From Deinococcus sp. AJ005 (GTDB lineage Bacteria > Deinococcota > Deinococci > Deinococcales > Deinococcaceae), in assembly GCF_009017495.1 (NCBI RefSeq), contig NZ_CP044990.1, positions 1,259,001 to 1,323,000 of the forward strand: DNA of 64,000 nt. Reading direction: 5' to 3'. Position numbers and translations under genes: made by a program. Positions 34,112 to 44,189 of the stretch are shown piece after piece. The notes below the pieces were generated by a model. The model did not search any database. It saw only the letters and a program-made list of their open reading frames with translations, and had not been told where the DNA came from. Position 1 is the stretch's first letter; the number at the start of each line of letters is the position of its first letter.

Positions 34112-35101
34112 ATGCGTCCTGATCTGCTGTCCCGCGTCCTTTCTCTGCTGCCCGAACACGGCACGCGCCCCGAATACCAGGCCTATTACGACATGCTGCG
34201 CGACTACCCTAAGCGCGGTGGCAAAGGCATTCGCAGCGAACTGCTGTTGGCCAGCGCCCGCGTTCACGGCGTGGTCAGGGACACCCCGCAGTGGGAGGCG
34301 GCCCTGTGGCTGGCCGCCGCGCTGGAACTGTTTCAGAACTGGGTGCTGATCCACGACGACATCGAGGACGACTCGGAAGAGCGCCGGGGCCAGCCCGCCC
34401 TGCACCGCCTGCACGGTATTCCGCTGGCGATCAATGCCGGGGACGCCCTGCACGCCTATATGTGGGCCGCTGTCCATAAGGCCAACGTGGCGGGCGGCAT
34501 GGATGAGTTTCTGAATATGATCCATCACACGGCCAAGGGCCAGCATCTGGACTTGTGTTGGGTGGAGGGTCGCCGCTGGAACCTCGTGGAAGAGGACTAT
34601 CTGGAGATGGTGCGCCAGAAGACGGCCTATTACACGGTGGTCATTCCGTTGCGGCTGGGGGCGCTGGCGGCAGGCGTTGCGCCCTCCGAGCAGTTCACTC
34701 CGGCGGGTTTAGCGCTCGGCGCGGCCTTTCAAATCCGGGACGATGTGCTGAATCTGGAAGGTGACGCGGCCAAGTACGGCAAGGAAATTGGGGGTGATCT
34801 GCTAGAGGGCAAGCGCACCATGATCGTGCTGCACTGGCTCCGAACTGCGCCGGGTGCCCAGCGTCAGGCGTTTCTCAAGCAGATGGGCCTCAACCGTCCC
34901 GACAAGGACTTGCAGACCATCGCAGACATTCACCGATGGTTGCTGGACAGCGGCAGCGTGACCTATGCCCAGGACTACGCCCACGCTCAGGCGGAAGAAG
35001 GGCTGAAGCTGCTCTCTCAGACCTTTGAAAATGCTCCAGACCAGCAGGCGGCGGGCGAATTGCTGAATGCCATGCGGGAGTTGGCAACCCGCGAGGCTTG
35101 A
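34112..35101 (+). CDS. Polyprenyl diphosphate synthase (GGPP/FPP synthase-like)
   Basis: Head-to-tail prenyltransferase of 329 residues. GGKGIRSELL near 36-45 is the substrate-binding region; the first Asp-rich motif is DDIEDD at 82-87, with Mg2+-binding residues, and the second is RDDVLN with Asp210/Asp211, followed by GKEIGGDLLEGKRTM. Products of C15-C20 would feed carotenoid and quinone synthesis, which fits crtI elsewhere in the window. The ATG at 34112 is preferred over upstream in-frame starts because of the -10 at 34098. Confidence 0.9.
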   Translation: MRPDLLSRVLSLLPEHGTRPEYQAYYDMLRDYPKRGGKGIRSELLLASARVHGVVRDTPQWEAALWLAAALELFQNWVLIHDDIEDDSEERRGQPALHRLHGIPLAINAGDALHAYMWAAVHKANVAGGMDEFLNMIHHTAKGQHLDLCWVEGRRWNLVEEDYLEMVRQKTAYYTVVIPLRLGALAAGVAPSEQFTPAGLALGAAFQIRDDVLNLEGDAAKYGKEIGGDLLEGKRTMIVLHWLRTAPGAQRQAFLKQMGLNRPDKDLQTIADIHRWLLDSGSVTYAQDYAHAQAEEGLKLLSQTFENAPDQQAAGELLNAMRELATREA

Positions 35102-35107
35102 ACATAA

Positions 35108-35156
35108 AGACGGAGTGTATCGTCATTCTCAGAGACTGAAGCTGAATTCTCCGTCT
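35108..35156 (+). terminator. Hairpin after the polyprenyl synthase gene
   Basis: Stem AGACGGAG/CTCCGTCT (8 bp) with a 33-nt interior that can pair further. It starts 7 bp after the stop but has no T run, so termination is doubtful. Confidence 0.3.
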
Positions 35157-35232
35157 GATACGAGGTTTCCAGAGCCTTCGTGATGGCATATGGAGAATGC
35201 TCCGTGTCCAGCATTCATAGACCTCACCCCCA

Positions 35233-35250
35233 ACCTAACGCTCGTTAGGT
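35233..35250 (+). promoter_or_regulatory. PaaR-type operator at the paa promoter
   Basis: Inverted repeat with 8-bp arms: ACCTAACG-CT-CGTTAGGT. The core CTAACGCTCGTTAG fits the pattern CNAACGNNCGTTNG that I recall for the TetR-type repressor PaaR of Thermus thermophilus. Its last base begins the -10-like TAGAAT at 35250-35255. The same core occurs upstream of the methylmalonyl-CoA mutase gene. No tetR-type gene lies in the window. Confidence 0.75.
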
Positions 35251-35280
35251 AGAATGGGGATATCTCAGGAGGAACTTCCT

Positions 35281-36257
<977 letters not shown>

Positions 36258-36258
<1 letters not shown>

Positions 36259-36393
36259 TACGAACTCCGATTGAATCGTTTAAAAAACGATGGAAATCCG
36301 AGCGGACGCGAGTAGGAGAAGAACGGGTTCCGGGCGTGGAGTTGGCAAACTGGCGCTTTCCCAGTTTGTTAACGAAACAGACGGAATCCGTAT
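36258..36393 (-). repeat. 136-bp palindromic intergenic repeat, copy 2 (inverted), inside the paa operon
   Basis: Reverse complement of the element at 32788-32923, same length. Read on the minus strand it starts ATACGGATTCCG and ends CGGAGTTCGTAT. Stem-loop 1 reads GTT-AA-CAAACTGG, loop GAAAGCG, CCAGTTTG-CC-AAC. Stem-loop 2 reads ATCGTTT-TTT-AAACGAT. Both stems differ from copy 1 by compensatory changes. It fills most of the 235-bp gap between paaA and paaB and overlaps the paaA stop. Confidence 0.9.
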
Positions 36394-36493
36394 GAGGAAG
36401 CAATGATGGTGGGCGGTTGGTGGCGGACGGAAGAACATCTTTCATTTGCTTCCAATCGTCTTTCTTTTCAAGGCTTTTCTTCAGAGGACATTT

Positions 36494-37158
<665 letters not shown>

Positions 37159-37162
<4 letters not shown>

Positions 37163-37938
37163 CCGCGCCCGCCCTGATCCTGTCTGATGTCCAACAAGCG
37201 GCCCTGATCCGCAAACTGACCGCTCTAGCCGATGATGAGATTATCCTGGCCCAGCGCGGCGGCGAATGGACTGGACACGCCCCGATTCTAGAAGAGGACA
37301 TAGCCTTGGCCAACATCGCGCAGGACGAGCTGGGCCACGCGGGGATGTATCTGGAGCTGCGCCGCGCTCTGGACGGCACGGACGCCGACGCACTGGCGTT
37401 TACCCGCAGCGCCGACGAGTTCACCAGCAGCCGCTTTGTGGAATTGCCGAAAGGCGACTGGGCGTTCACCATGTTGCGCCAGTACCTCTATGACGCCTAT
37501 GAGGCGCTGTGGTTGGACGCGGCCCGCAAAAGCACTTACGAGCCGCTGGCCGAGGTGGCGAATAAGGCTTTCCGCGAGGAGCGCTTCCATCTTCAGCACA
37601 CGGCCCTCTGGGTGGAGCGGCTGGCCCTGGGAACACCCGAAAGCATGAAGCGCACGCAGGACGCCTTAAATGCCCTGTGGCCTTATGTCGGCCAGTTGTG
37701 GCAGCCGGTTGAGGGTGAAGATGGGTTGATTGAAGCTGGACTGCTGCCCGATCTGAACGCCGTTAAGACCCGCTGGGAGGGCTTGATCGTTCCGCACCTG
37801 ACCATTCAGTGCGGCCTGATTCTTCCTCCCGGTGGAGCCGCGCAACCCGGACGCGACACGCACACTGAATACCTTGCGCCGCTGCTGGACGAGATGCAAA
37901 GCGTGTACCGCGCCCATCCCGACACACCGTACTGGTAA
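37159..37938 (+). CDS. paaC: Phenylacetyl-CoA epoxidase subunit PaaC
   Basis: Non-catalytic ferritin-like subunit that pairs with PaaA. 259 residues, with [20 protein letters not shown] and [18 protein letters not shown] near the N-terminus, then [11 protein letters not shown] and [20 protein letters not shown], as in PaaC proteins. The start overlaps paaB by 4 bp and it ends 24 bp before paaD, so the three are one translational unit. Confidence 0.93.
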
Positions 37939-37962
37939 GCGCCCAATCCTGAAGGAGCTGAC

Positions 37963-38463
37963 ATGACCGCAATTCAACCCCAACTGACCCCGCAAGCCAT
38001 CTGGGCCGTGCTGGACACCGTGCCAGACCCCGAAATCCCGGTGGTGTCAGTCACCGATATGGGCATGGTGCGTGACGTGCAGATTGGCGAGGATGGCGCG
38101 GTCACGGTCACGTTCACGCCTACCTTCAGCGGCTGCCCGGCCCTGCACGTCATCCGCGAGAGCATCGGGCAGGCGGTGCGCGATCTGGGAGCCTCGGCGG
38201 TGGAGGTCAAAAGTACCCTGACGCCGCCCTGGACCACCGACTGGATCAAGGAAGACGCCCGCGAACGCCTGCGCCAGTATGGCATCGCCCCGCCCGCCCC
38301 CGCCGAGGACGGCCTGATTCAGTTGCAGGCCGACGCCACCCGCTGCCCCCGCTGCGCCAGCTTTGACGTGCGGATGACGGGCAGCTTTGGCCCCACGCTG
38401 TGCAAGCGTCTGTACGTGTGCGACGCGTGCAAGGAACCTTTTGAGGGTTTCAAGAGCGTCTGA
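37963..38463 (+). CDS. paaD: PaaD, iron-sulfur assembly-type protein of the epoxidase
   Basis: Assists maturation of the epoxidase complex. 166 residues: a DUF59/MIP18 domain in the first 100 ([20 protein letters not shown], then [17 protein letters not shown]) and a C-terminal zinc-ribbon-like segment with CPRCASFD and [15 protein letters not shown] ribosome-binding AAGGAGCTGAC precedes the ATG. It is the last gene of the operon. The reductase gene paaE and the downstream ring-opening genes are not in the window. Confidence 0.92.
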   Translation: MTAIQPQLTPQAIWAVLDTVPDPEIPVVSVTDMGMVRDVQIGEDGAVTVTFTPTFSGCPALHVIRESIGQAVRDLGASAVEVKSTLTPPWTTDWIKEDARERLRQYGIAPPAPAEDGLIQLQADATRCPRCASFDVRMTGSFGPTLCKRLYVCDACKEPFEGFKSV

Positions 38464-38476
38464 GACTTCTGGAAAT

Positions 38477-38516
38477 GCGAATGCCCCCTCCGTTTACTTG
38501 TGGAGGGGGCATTCGC
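38477..38516. terminator. Terminator of the paa operon
   Basis: Perfect 15-bp stem GCGAATGCCCCCTCC/GGAGGGGGCATTCGC with a 10-nt loop, 14 bp after the paaD stop and 18 bp beyond the end of the convergent hypothetical gene. Poor T run on both sides. Confidence 0.7.
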
Positions 38517-38533
38517 TGTCTCAACGATTCATT

Positions 38534-38911
38534 TCAGGCCACGCCTCTCAAAGCCCCGTCCATAAGCGTGTCCAGCCGCTCCTGCGTGAAGGGCCGTTTC
38601 CCCTCCAACAAACCAGTTTGCCCGGCGTGCAGGTGCCAGTGTTTGCTGCCGCCCATCAGGCGCAGGCTGACGCCTTTCAGGTCCACATGGCGCGGGCTGA
38701 CTGCCGCCACGATCAGCGGTTGCCCGGCCACACCCACGCTGGCGCTCATGACTGTGGTGGGCAGGTCATAGGGGCGTTCCATGCGGTAGATGTAATCGGG
38801 GAAGTCGGCCACCTTTTCAAAGGTCAGGCCGCGCGCCGCCGCTCCGGCTTCCAGCCAACCGAGCAACTCTATCCACTGCGTATACAGCGCCGAATCTGGT
38901 GCGTGTGACAT
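38534..38911 (-). CDS. Conserved-looking hypothetical protein (125 aa)
   Basis: A soluble 125-residue alpha/beta protein with good codon bias. It has segments YIYRMERPYDLPTTVMSA and KGVSLRLMGGSKHWHLHAG and no signal peptide. The ATG at 38909-38911 has TATGCT 9 nt upstream. It stands alone between the paa operon and a P-loop kinase gene. I do not recognise the family; no metal or nucleotide motif is seen. Confidence 0.65.
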   Translation of the reverse strand: MSHAPDSALYTQWIELLGWLEAGAAARGLTFEKVADFPDYIYRMERPYDLPTTVMSASVGVAGQPLIVAAVSPRHVDLKGVSLRLMGGSKHWHLHAGQTGLLEGKRPFTQERLDTLMDGALRGVA

Positions 38912-38989
38912 GTTGGGGGCAGCATAGCGCAGACCCTAAGCGTTTCGGCAGATGTGAAGGGGACAGCACTCTGGGCGAAATAGTAAACC

Positions 38990-39541
38990 ATGCAGCGGAT
39001 CATCGTCATCGGCACCACAGGTAGCGGCAAGACCACCCTGGCACGGGCTATTGCCGCGAAACTCGGACTACCTCACGGGGAGCAGGACGCCTGGAACCAC
39101 CTTGCCGACTGGCAGGAAGCGCCGCTGGCGCAGTTCCGTGCGGCGGTGGACTTCTTCACCGCGCAACACGGCTGGGTGATGGACGGCAATTACGGCAAGG
39201 CGCGCGACATCGGCTGGTCGCGGGCCGACACGTTGATCTGGATGGATTACCCCGGACAGGTGGTGTTCTGGCGGGTGCTGACGCGCACGCTCCAGCGCGT
39301 GATCGGCAAGCAGGAGTTGTGGAACGGCAACCGCGAAACCTGGCGGGGCGCTGTGCAAGCCGACGCACCCCTACGCTGGATTTTCAAAACGCATTGGCGA
39401 AGGCGGCGCGAAACGCCCGAACTGGCCGCCAAATATCCGAACCTTGCTGTGATCCGTCTGCGCTCCCCGTGTGAGGCGCAGCGGTGGTTCCAGAATCTCA
39501 GCCCTGAAGCAGAATCTGCCCCCCAGCCGCATCCAGAGTGA
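38990..39541 (+). CDS. P-loop nucleotide kinase-like protein (adenylate kinase/topology-modulation type)
   Basis: A 183-residue AAA/kinase-fold protein. Walker A GTTGSGKTTLARA lies at about 8-20, followed by HGEQDAWNHLADWQEAP and WVMDGNYGKARDIGWSRADT, then LIWMDYP and a basic region THWRRRRETPELA. This pattern is typical of small kinase-like proteins annotated as topology modulation protein, which are probably (deoxy)nucleoside or metabolite kinases. Its last 44 bases overlap the end of a pseudogene on the opposite strand, so the C-terminal 14 residues may not be original. Confidence 0.8.
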   Translation: MQRIIVIGTTGSGKTTLARAIAAKLGLPHGEQDAWNHLADWQEAPLAQFRAAVDFFTAQHGWVMDGNYGKARDIGWSRADTLIWMDYPGQVVFWRVLTRTLQRVIGKQELWNGNRETWRGAVQADAPLRWIFKTHWRRRRETPELAAKYPNLAVIRLRSPCEAQRWFQNLSPEAESAPQPHPE

Positions 39542-39731
39542 TTTCGCCGCCTGGCAAGAGTTCGCCATTCACCGCGTCCTGCCACTCACCTGTAGGCAGG
39601 GTTAGGGTGACAGTGTGCATTTCTCCCCGGCGACTAGCAATCACCACGGCCCGCTCGGCACGCCCGTCCCATGCGTGTAGGCGTGCAGAAAGGCGATGGC
39701 GTCGGCCTCGGCGTGGAGGAAGCTGTCAGTT
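39498..39731 (-). pseudogene. C-terminal remnant of a GH13 alpha-amylase/alpha-glucosidase-like gene
   Basis: On the minus strand, two frames together read a typical GH13 C-terminal domain: SFLHAEADAIAFLHAYTHG, then after a one-base frame change WDGRAERAVVIASRRGEMHT, TVTLTLPTGEWQDAVNG and a final AAGGQILLQG before TGA at 39498-39500. About 75 codons remain; the 5' part is missing beyond about 39731, where a stop occurs in frame. So it is a truncated and frameshifted relic. Confidence 0.6.
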
Positions 39732-39978
39732 TATGGCAACACACGAGTTTTTCGGCGCAGGCGAATGGGTGTCTGCACCTTGCCCCCTGACTTCATGGCG
39801 TACTTTTCCGCGTTCCAGAACAACTGGAAAGCTGTCTTGGAGCGGGTATGCAGAGGTCGAGCCTCTCATCGCACTTGCATTCTCCAGTTCTACATGTAAC
39901 ACTCTACCTGTTCAAAAACTCTTCATATGGTAGCCGTTCGCAGGTCTGACCTGACGGCTGAAAGGAGGTCTTCCTCTG
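39732..39978. other. Region without a recognisable gene
   Basis: 247 bp between the amylase relic and the GntR gene. A plus-strand open frame of about 67 codons ends at 39899 but has poor bias and no ribosome-binding site. Possibly debris from the same rearrangement. The end holds the ribosome-binding site AAAGGAGG of the GntR gene. Confidence 0.5.
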
Positions 39979-40632
39979 TTGCAACCGATTGCCAGCGCCC
40001 GCGTCGTGGATGTGGTGCGCGATCAGCTTCGTTCCGCCATTCTGGCTGGAGACCTTGCCCCTGGTTCGCGTCTGAGCGTGCCGGAACTGGCCCGCCAGTT
40101 GGGCGTCAGCCGCTCGCCTGTGCGCGAGGCCGTGCTGCTGCTGGTGGGCGAGGGTCTGGCGGTGGAACAGTCGCGCCGGGGCGTGGAAGTCGCGCGGCTG
40201 GAACTGGGTGATGTGCTGGAGCTGTACGAGCTGCGGATCAGCCTGGAAAGTCTGGCCGCCCGTCACGCCGCCGAGCGTATGACGAACACCGATCTGGTGG
40301 CGTTGCGCGGCGTGCTGGACGCCCAGGGTGCGGCGGCGGTGGGGGACGCCCGCAGCTTCCGTGAGCTGGATCTGCGCTTTCACGAGATCGTCTCCCAGAC
40401 CTGCGGCAATACCCGGCTGGCCCGGCACGCGGCGCTGCTGGCCCGCGAGATGCGGCTGGCCGCGCCGCTGATGGTCAACGAGCCGTGGCACCTGCGCCAG
40501 AGCCACGAGGAACACCGCACCATTGAACGTGCCCTGCGTCAGCGCGACGGCCCCGCCGCCGAAAGTGCCATGCGCGAACACCTTAGCCGCGTGTGCCAGA
40601 GCGTGCGAAACCGACACAGTACAACCCTCTGA
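39979..40632 (+). CDS. GntR-family regulator, FCD (FadR/VanR) subfamily
   Basis: A 217-residue repressor-type regulator. The winged helix spans about 10-70 (LAPGSRLSVPELARQLGVSR, SPVREAVLLLVGEGLAVEQS). The FCD ligand domain (about 80-215) contains metal-site-like His residues in LRFHEIV, EEHRTIERAL and MREHL. FCD proteins sense carboxylic acids. It starts with TTG (39979) 11 nt after AAAGGAGG. It lies 38 bp before the first gene of the Liv-type uptake operon, so it most likely controls that operon. Confidence 0.88.
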   Translation: MQPIASARVVDVVRDQLRSAILAGDLAPGSRLSVPELARQLGVSRSPVREAVLLLVGEGLAVEQSRRGVEVARLELGDVLELYELRISLESLAARHAAERMTNTDLVALRGVLDAQGAAAVGDARSFRELDLRFHEIVSQTCGNTRLARHAALLAREMRLAAPLMVNEPWHLRQSHEEHRTIERALRQRDGPAAESAMREHLSRVCQSVRNRHSTTL

Positions 40633-40670
40633 ATCCCACTGCCGATACCCGGCCTCACAAGGAGAACACC

Positions 40671-41840
40671 ATGCGCACATCTCTCAAAAAGACCGCCCTC
40701 TTCACCCTCGCCCTGACCCTGGCTGCCACCGCTAGCGCGCAGGACACCATCAAAGTCGGCGCGATCACCTCCGTCACCGGGCGTTTCGCCGAGTTCGGCA
40801 AGATGCAACTGGCCGGGTTCAAGGTTGGCGTGGCCGAGGTCAACAAGAATGGCGGCGTGCTGGGTAAGAAGCTGGAACTGGTCATTGAAGACAATGCCAG
40901 CGACGTGAACAAGGGGCTGGCCGCCGCCGAACGTCTGGTCAACGCGGGCGTGCCGCTGGTGCTGAACGAGTATTCCTCCAGTCTGGTCAAGGCGCAGGCG
41001 CAGTATCTGGCCCGCCAGAAGGTGCCGAATCTGGTCATCACGTCCAGCGGCGACGACATCACCAAGCCTGGCAACGACTACATCTTCCGCCTCAACCAGC
41101 CCGCCAGCGCCTACGCCCGCGTGATTCTGGACCTGTTCAAGGCCAACAAATTCAAGAGCATGGCGATCATTGCCGGGACGGGTTCGTTTGAAAAAAGTGT
41201 GGCCGACGCCGCCAACAGCATTGCCAAGGAGTACGGCATCACGGTGATGGAAGACCAGCGCTACGACAAGGGCCTGACTGATTTCCGGCCTGTGCTGAAC
41301 AGGATTAAAGCCAAGAACCCCGACGGCATCCTGATGGTCAGCTATGCCGAGGACAGCGTGGCCCTGATGCGTCAGGCCCGCGAGGTGGGCGTCAAGCCGC
41401 GCCTGTTTGCCGGGGGCGCTGCCGGATTCGCGCTGCCCGATTTCATCAAGGACAGTGGGGCCGCCGCCGAGAACGTCGTGACCGCTACGGCCTGGATTCC
41501 GCAGCTTCGCTACGCCGGAACGCAGAAGCTGAACGTGGACCTCAAGAAGGCGCTGGGCGGGGCCGATCCCAGCTACCACGCGGCGCAGGCGTACGCGGGC
41601 GTGCTGACCGCTGCCGCCGCCATCAACAAGGCGGGCAGCGTGGACCGCGAGAAGGTCAGGGCCGCGCTGGGCACGGTCAACATTCAGACTGCCTTTGGCC
41701 CGATCCAGTTCAAGGATTACGACGGCTTCAAGAACCAGAACCCGCTGGAAATGGTGGCCCAGCAGGTGCAGAAGGGTGCATTCGTGCCGGTGTACCCCAA
41801 GTCGGTGATCCCCCGCGCCCTGACGTTTGAGCGCAAGTAA
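40671..41840 (+). CDS. Liv-type substrate-binding protein 1
   Basis: A periplasmic binding protein of 389 residues for a branched-chain amino acid-type ABC importer. The ATG at 40671 follows ACAAGGAGAACACC. A signal peptide (about 1-23, LFTLALTLAATASAQ) leads into the type I binding fold: IKVGAITSVTGRFAEFGKMQ, ELVIEDNASDVNKGLAAAE and VPNLVITSSGDDITKPGNDY. Relatives bind Leu/Ile/Val, other amino acids, urea or aromatic acids. It is the first gene after the GntR regulator and is a paralogue of the next gene. Confidence 0.9.
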   Translation: MRTSLKKTALFTLALTLAATASAQDTIKVGAITSVTGRFAEFGKMQLAGFKVGVAEVNKNGGVLGKKLELVIEDNASDVNKGLAAAERLVNAGVPLVLNEYSSSLVKAQAQYLARQKVPNLVITSSGDDITKPGNDYIFRLNQPASAYARVILDLFKANKFKSMAIIAGTGSFEKSVADAANSIAKEYGITVMEDQRYDKGLTDFRPVLNRIKAKNPDGILMVSYAEDSVALMRQAREVGVKPRLFAGGAAGFALPDFIKDSGAAAENVVTATAWIPQLRYAGTQKLNVDLKKALGGADPSYHAAQAYAGVLTAAAAINKAGSVDREKVRAALGTVNIQTAFGPIQFKDYDGFKNQNPLEMVAQQVQKGAFVPVYPKSVIPRALTFERK

Positions 41841-41976
41841 ACGGGAGATTGAGGGGTTTTGGGTGGCGGCATTCTGGGAGTGCTGCGACGGTTTGACCCC
41901 TCGTTCCGTTTCGCCGCCAGCTTCCCTTGCGGGGAAGTAATTTGCCTTTCAACTTTGGTTTCAGAAAAGGAGTTAC

Positions 41977-43137
41977 GTGCGCCCAATCCAGACCCTGACC
42001 GCCCTCGCCGTTCTCTCCCTCTCGCTGGCCTCTGCCCAAAGCACGATCAAGATCGGGGCCATCACCAGCCTTTCGGGGCGCTTCGCCACCTTCGGGGCCA
42101 TGCAGCAGGCGGGCTTTAAAGTCGCCATTGACGAACTGAATGCCAAGGGTGGTGTGAACGGCCAGAAGTTAGAGCTGCTGCTGGAAGACGACGCCAGCGA
42201 CACCAACAAGGCATTGAACGCCGCCGAGAAACTGGTCAATGCAAAGGTGCCAGTGATTATCGGTGCGTACAGCAGCGGGGTCACCAAGCCGCTGTCGCAG
42301 TATCTGGCGCGGGTCAAGGTGCCGCTGCTCGTCGCCACCGCCATTGACGAGACCATCACCAAGCCGGGCAATCCATACACCTTCCGCGTCAACAACCAGA
42401 GCAGCGTCTATACCCGCAGCCTGATCGACGAGCTGAAACGGATCGGCGGCATGAAGACGGCTGTAGTGCTGACCAGCAACGACGCCTTTGGCAAGAGCGT
42501 GCTGACCGACGCCACCAAACTGCTGCCTGCCGCCGGATTCACGGTGCTGAGCAAGGACACCTACGACAAGGGTCTGACCGACTTTCGCCCGCTGTTGAAC
42601 CGCTACAAGGGCCAGAACCCCGACGTGGTGATCTTTGCCAGCTATGAGGAAGACGCCGTGGCCCTCGCCAAGCAGGTGAAAGAAGTGGGACTGGCCCCAA
42701 AGATCATTTCTGGCATCGCCACCGGTTTCGCCCTGCCCGACTTCCTGAAGGGTGCGGGGTCCACTGCCGAGAACTTTCTGGTCACGATGGTCTGGAACGC
42801 CGACGTGAAATATCCGGGTGCGGCCAGCCTGAACACCCGCCTGAAAGCCGCGCTGGGCGGTGAAGAACCCTCCCAGCACGCCGCTCAGAGCTACGCGGCG
42901 ATGCTGGCCGCCACCGACGCCATCAAACGCGGCGGCACGGACCCCGAGAAAGTCCGCGTTGCGCTGGAAAGCACCAAGCTGAACACCGCTTTCGGCCCGG
43001 TCACCTTCCGCGATTACGCCGGATACCAGAACCAGAACAGCGTTGTGGGCCTGATCACGCAGGTTCAGGGCGGCAAATTTGTAACCATCGGCCCGGCCAG
43101 CGCGGCGACGGGCAAGATCGTCCTGCCTAAGCGGTAA
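41977..43137 (+). CDS. Liv-type substrate-binding protein 2
   Basis: A paralogue of the preceding gene, 386 residues, starting with GTG after AAAAGGAGTTAC. The signal peptide (ALAVLSLSLASAQ) and the domain (IKIGAITSLSGRFATFGAMQ, LELLLEDDASDTNKALNAAE, VPLLVATAIDETITKPGNPY) align with it along the whole length, so the two arose by tandem duplication. Two binding proteins feeding one membrane complex would widen the substrate range. Confidence 0.9.
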   Translation: MRPIQTLTALAVLSLSLASAQSTIKIGAITSLSGRFATFGAMQQAGFKVAIDELNAKGGVNGQKLELLLEDDASDTNKALNAAEKLVNAKVPVIIGAYSSGVTKPLSQYLARVKVPLLVATAIDETITKPGNPYTFRVNNQSSVYTRSLIDELKRIGGMKTAVVLTSNDAFGKSVLTDATKLLPAAGFTVLSKDTYDKGLTDFRPLLNRYKGQNPDVVIFASYEEDAVALAKQVKEVGLAPKIISGIATGFALPDFLKGAGSTAENFLVTMVWNADVKYPGAASLNTRLKAALGGEEPSQHAAQSYAAMLAATDAIKRGGTDPEKVRVALESTKLNTAFGPVTFRDYAGYQNQNSVVGLITQVQGGKFVTIGPASAATGKIVLPKR

Positions 43138-43175
43138 GCCTGGGCCTCTTGTTGGAGGCGGGGGCCTGCCTGGTG

Positions 43176-43229
43176 GACCCCTCACCCCCTTGCTTCGCAA
43201 GGCCCCTCTCCCACAAGGGTAGAGGGGTC
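43176..43229 (+). repeat. Intergenic palindrome between binding protein 2 and livH
   Basis: Nested hairpins: outer arms GACCCCTC/GAGGGGTC, inner CCTTGCTTCGCAAGG and CCCCTCT/AGAGGGG. REP-like sequence that may stabilise or attenuate the operon mRNA. Similar short C-rich runs occur near 13190 and 7095, without the full palindrome. Confidence 0.45.
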
Positions 43230-43301
43230 AGAGGATGAGGCTTCGCCTGTTTTCCCCACAGCCTACAGCCCACATCCCACAACCCACTCAAGGAGAACGA
43301 C

Positions 43302-44189
43302 ATGGATCAAGTCGCCGTCACGGCGTTTTTTCAAACCCTGGTTCAAGGCTTGTTGACCGGGGGCCTCTACGCCCTGATCGGCACTGGCCTGAGCCTGATC
43401 TTCGGCGTCATGAAGATCATCAACTTTGCGCACGGGGATTTTCTCGCCATCGGCATGTTCATCACGCTGGCGCTGTTCAAGGCGTTCAACCTGGACCCCT
43501 ACCTGAGCCTGCTGGTGGCCGCGCCCATCGGCTTCAGCCTGGGCTACGTGATCCAGCGCTTCGTGCTGGCACGCCTGGGAGACCGGCTGGGCGAGGGCAG
43601 CCTGCTTGCCACGCTGGGCCTGGGGCTGATCATCAGCAACACGCTGCTGCTGGGCTTTGGCGCGCAGCCACAGAGCATCAACGTGCCGTATGCGATCAAC
43701 ACCTTCAAGTTCGCGGGCGTGCAGGTCAGCGTGTCGCTGCTGATCGCTGGGCTGGGCACGGTGCTGGCGATCTCAGCACTGAATCTGGTGCTGTACCGCA
43801 CCGAGCTGGGCCGCGCCATCCGCGCCACCGCGCAAAATCCGCTGGGCGCGGAGTTGCAGGGCGTCAAGACCTCCAACATCCAGGCCATCGTGTTCGGCGT
43901 GGGCGTGTCGTTTGCCGCCATCGCGGGCGTGCTGCTGATGCCGCTGCTCTACACCTTTCCCACCGTGGGCGAGAATTACGTGACCAAGGCATTCATCGTG
44001 ACCGTGCTGGGCGGCCTGGGCAACCTGCCGGGAGCGATTGCGGGCGGGCTGGTGCTGGGCGTCATTGAGTCGCTGGGAGCCTTCTATGTCAGCAACAATT
44101 ACCGCGACGCCTACGGCCTGATCGCCTTCCTGCTGGTGCTGCTGCTGCGGCCAGAGGGCCTGTTCGGGAAGACTGTGAAGCGGGTATGA
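43302..44189 (+). CDS. livH: Liv-type ABC permease LivH
   Basis: Inner-membrane permease of 295 residues with about eight spans. Signature elements of LivH are present: LLTGGLYALIGTGLSLIFGV, MKIINFAHGDFLAIGMF, the coupling region ELGRAIRATAQNPLGAELQG and GGLGNLPGAIAGGLVLGVIE. The ATG follows CAAGGAGAACGAC. It overlaps livM by 4 bp. The pair forms the channel of the importer. Confidence 0.93.
   Translation: MDQVAVTAFFQTLVQGLLTGGLYALIGTGLSLIFGVMKIINFAHGDFLAIGMFITLALFKAFNLDPYLSLLVAAPIGFSLGYVIQRFVLARLGDRLGEGSLLATLGLGLIISNTLLLGFGAQPQSINVPYAINTFKFAGVQVSVSLLIAGLGTVLAISALNLVLYRTELGRAIRATAQNPLGAELQGVKTSNIQAIVFGVGVSFAAIAGVLLMPLLYTFPTVGENYVTKAFIVTVLGGLGNLPGAIAGGLVLGVIESLGAFYVSNNYRDAYGLIAFLLVLLLRPEGLFGKTVKRV

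Noticed and set aside
35108..35210. Third copy of the 136-bp repeat after the prenyl synthase gene
   Set aside because: Short pieces such as CTCCGTCTGATACG look similar to the repeat ends, but the central conserved part and both stem-loops are missing.
39696..39899. Plus-strand frame of 67 codons between the amylase relic and GntR
   Set aside because: No ribosome-binding site, weak codon bias, no recognisable family; kept only as part of the non-coding region.
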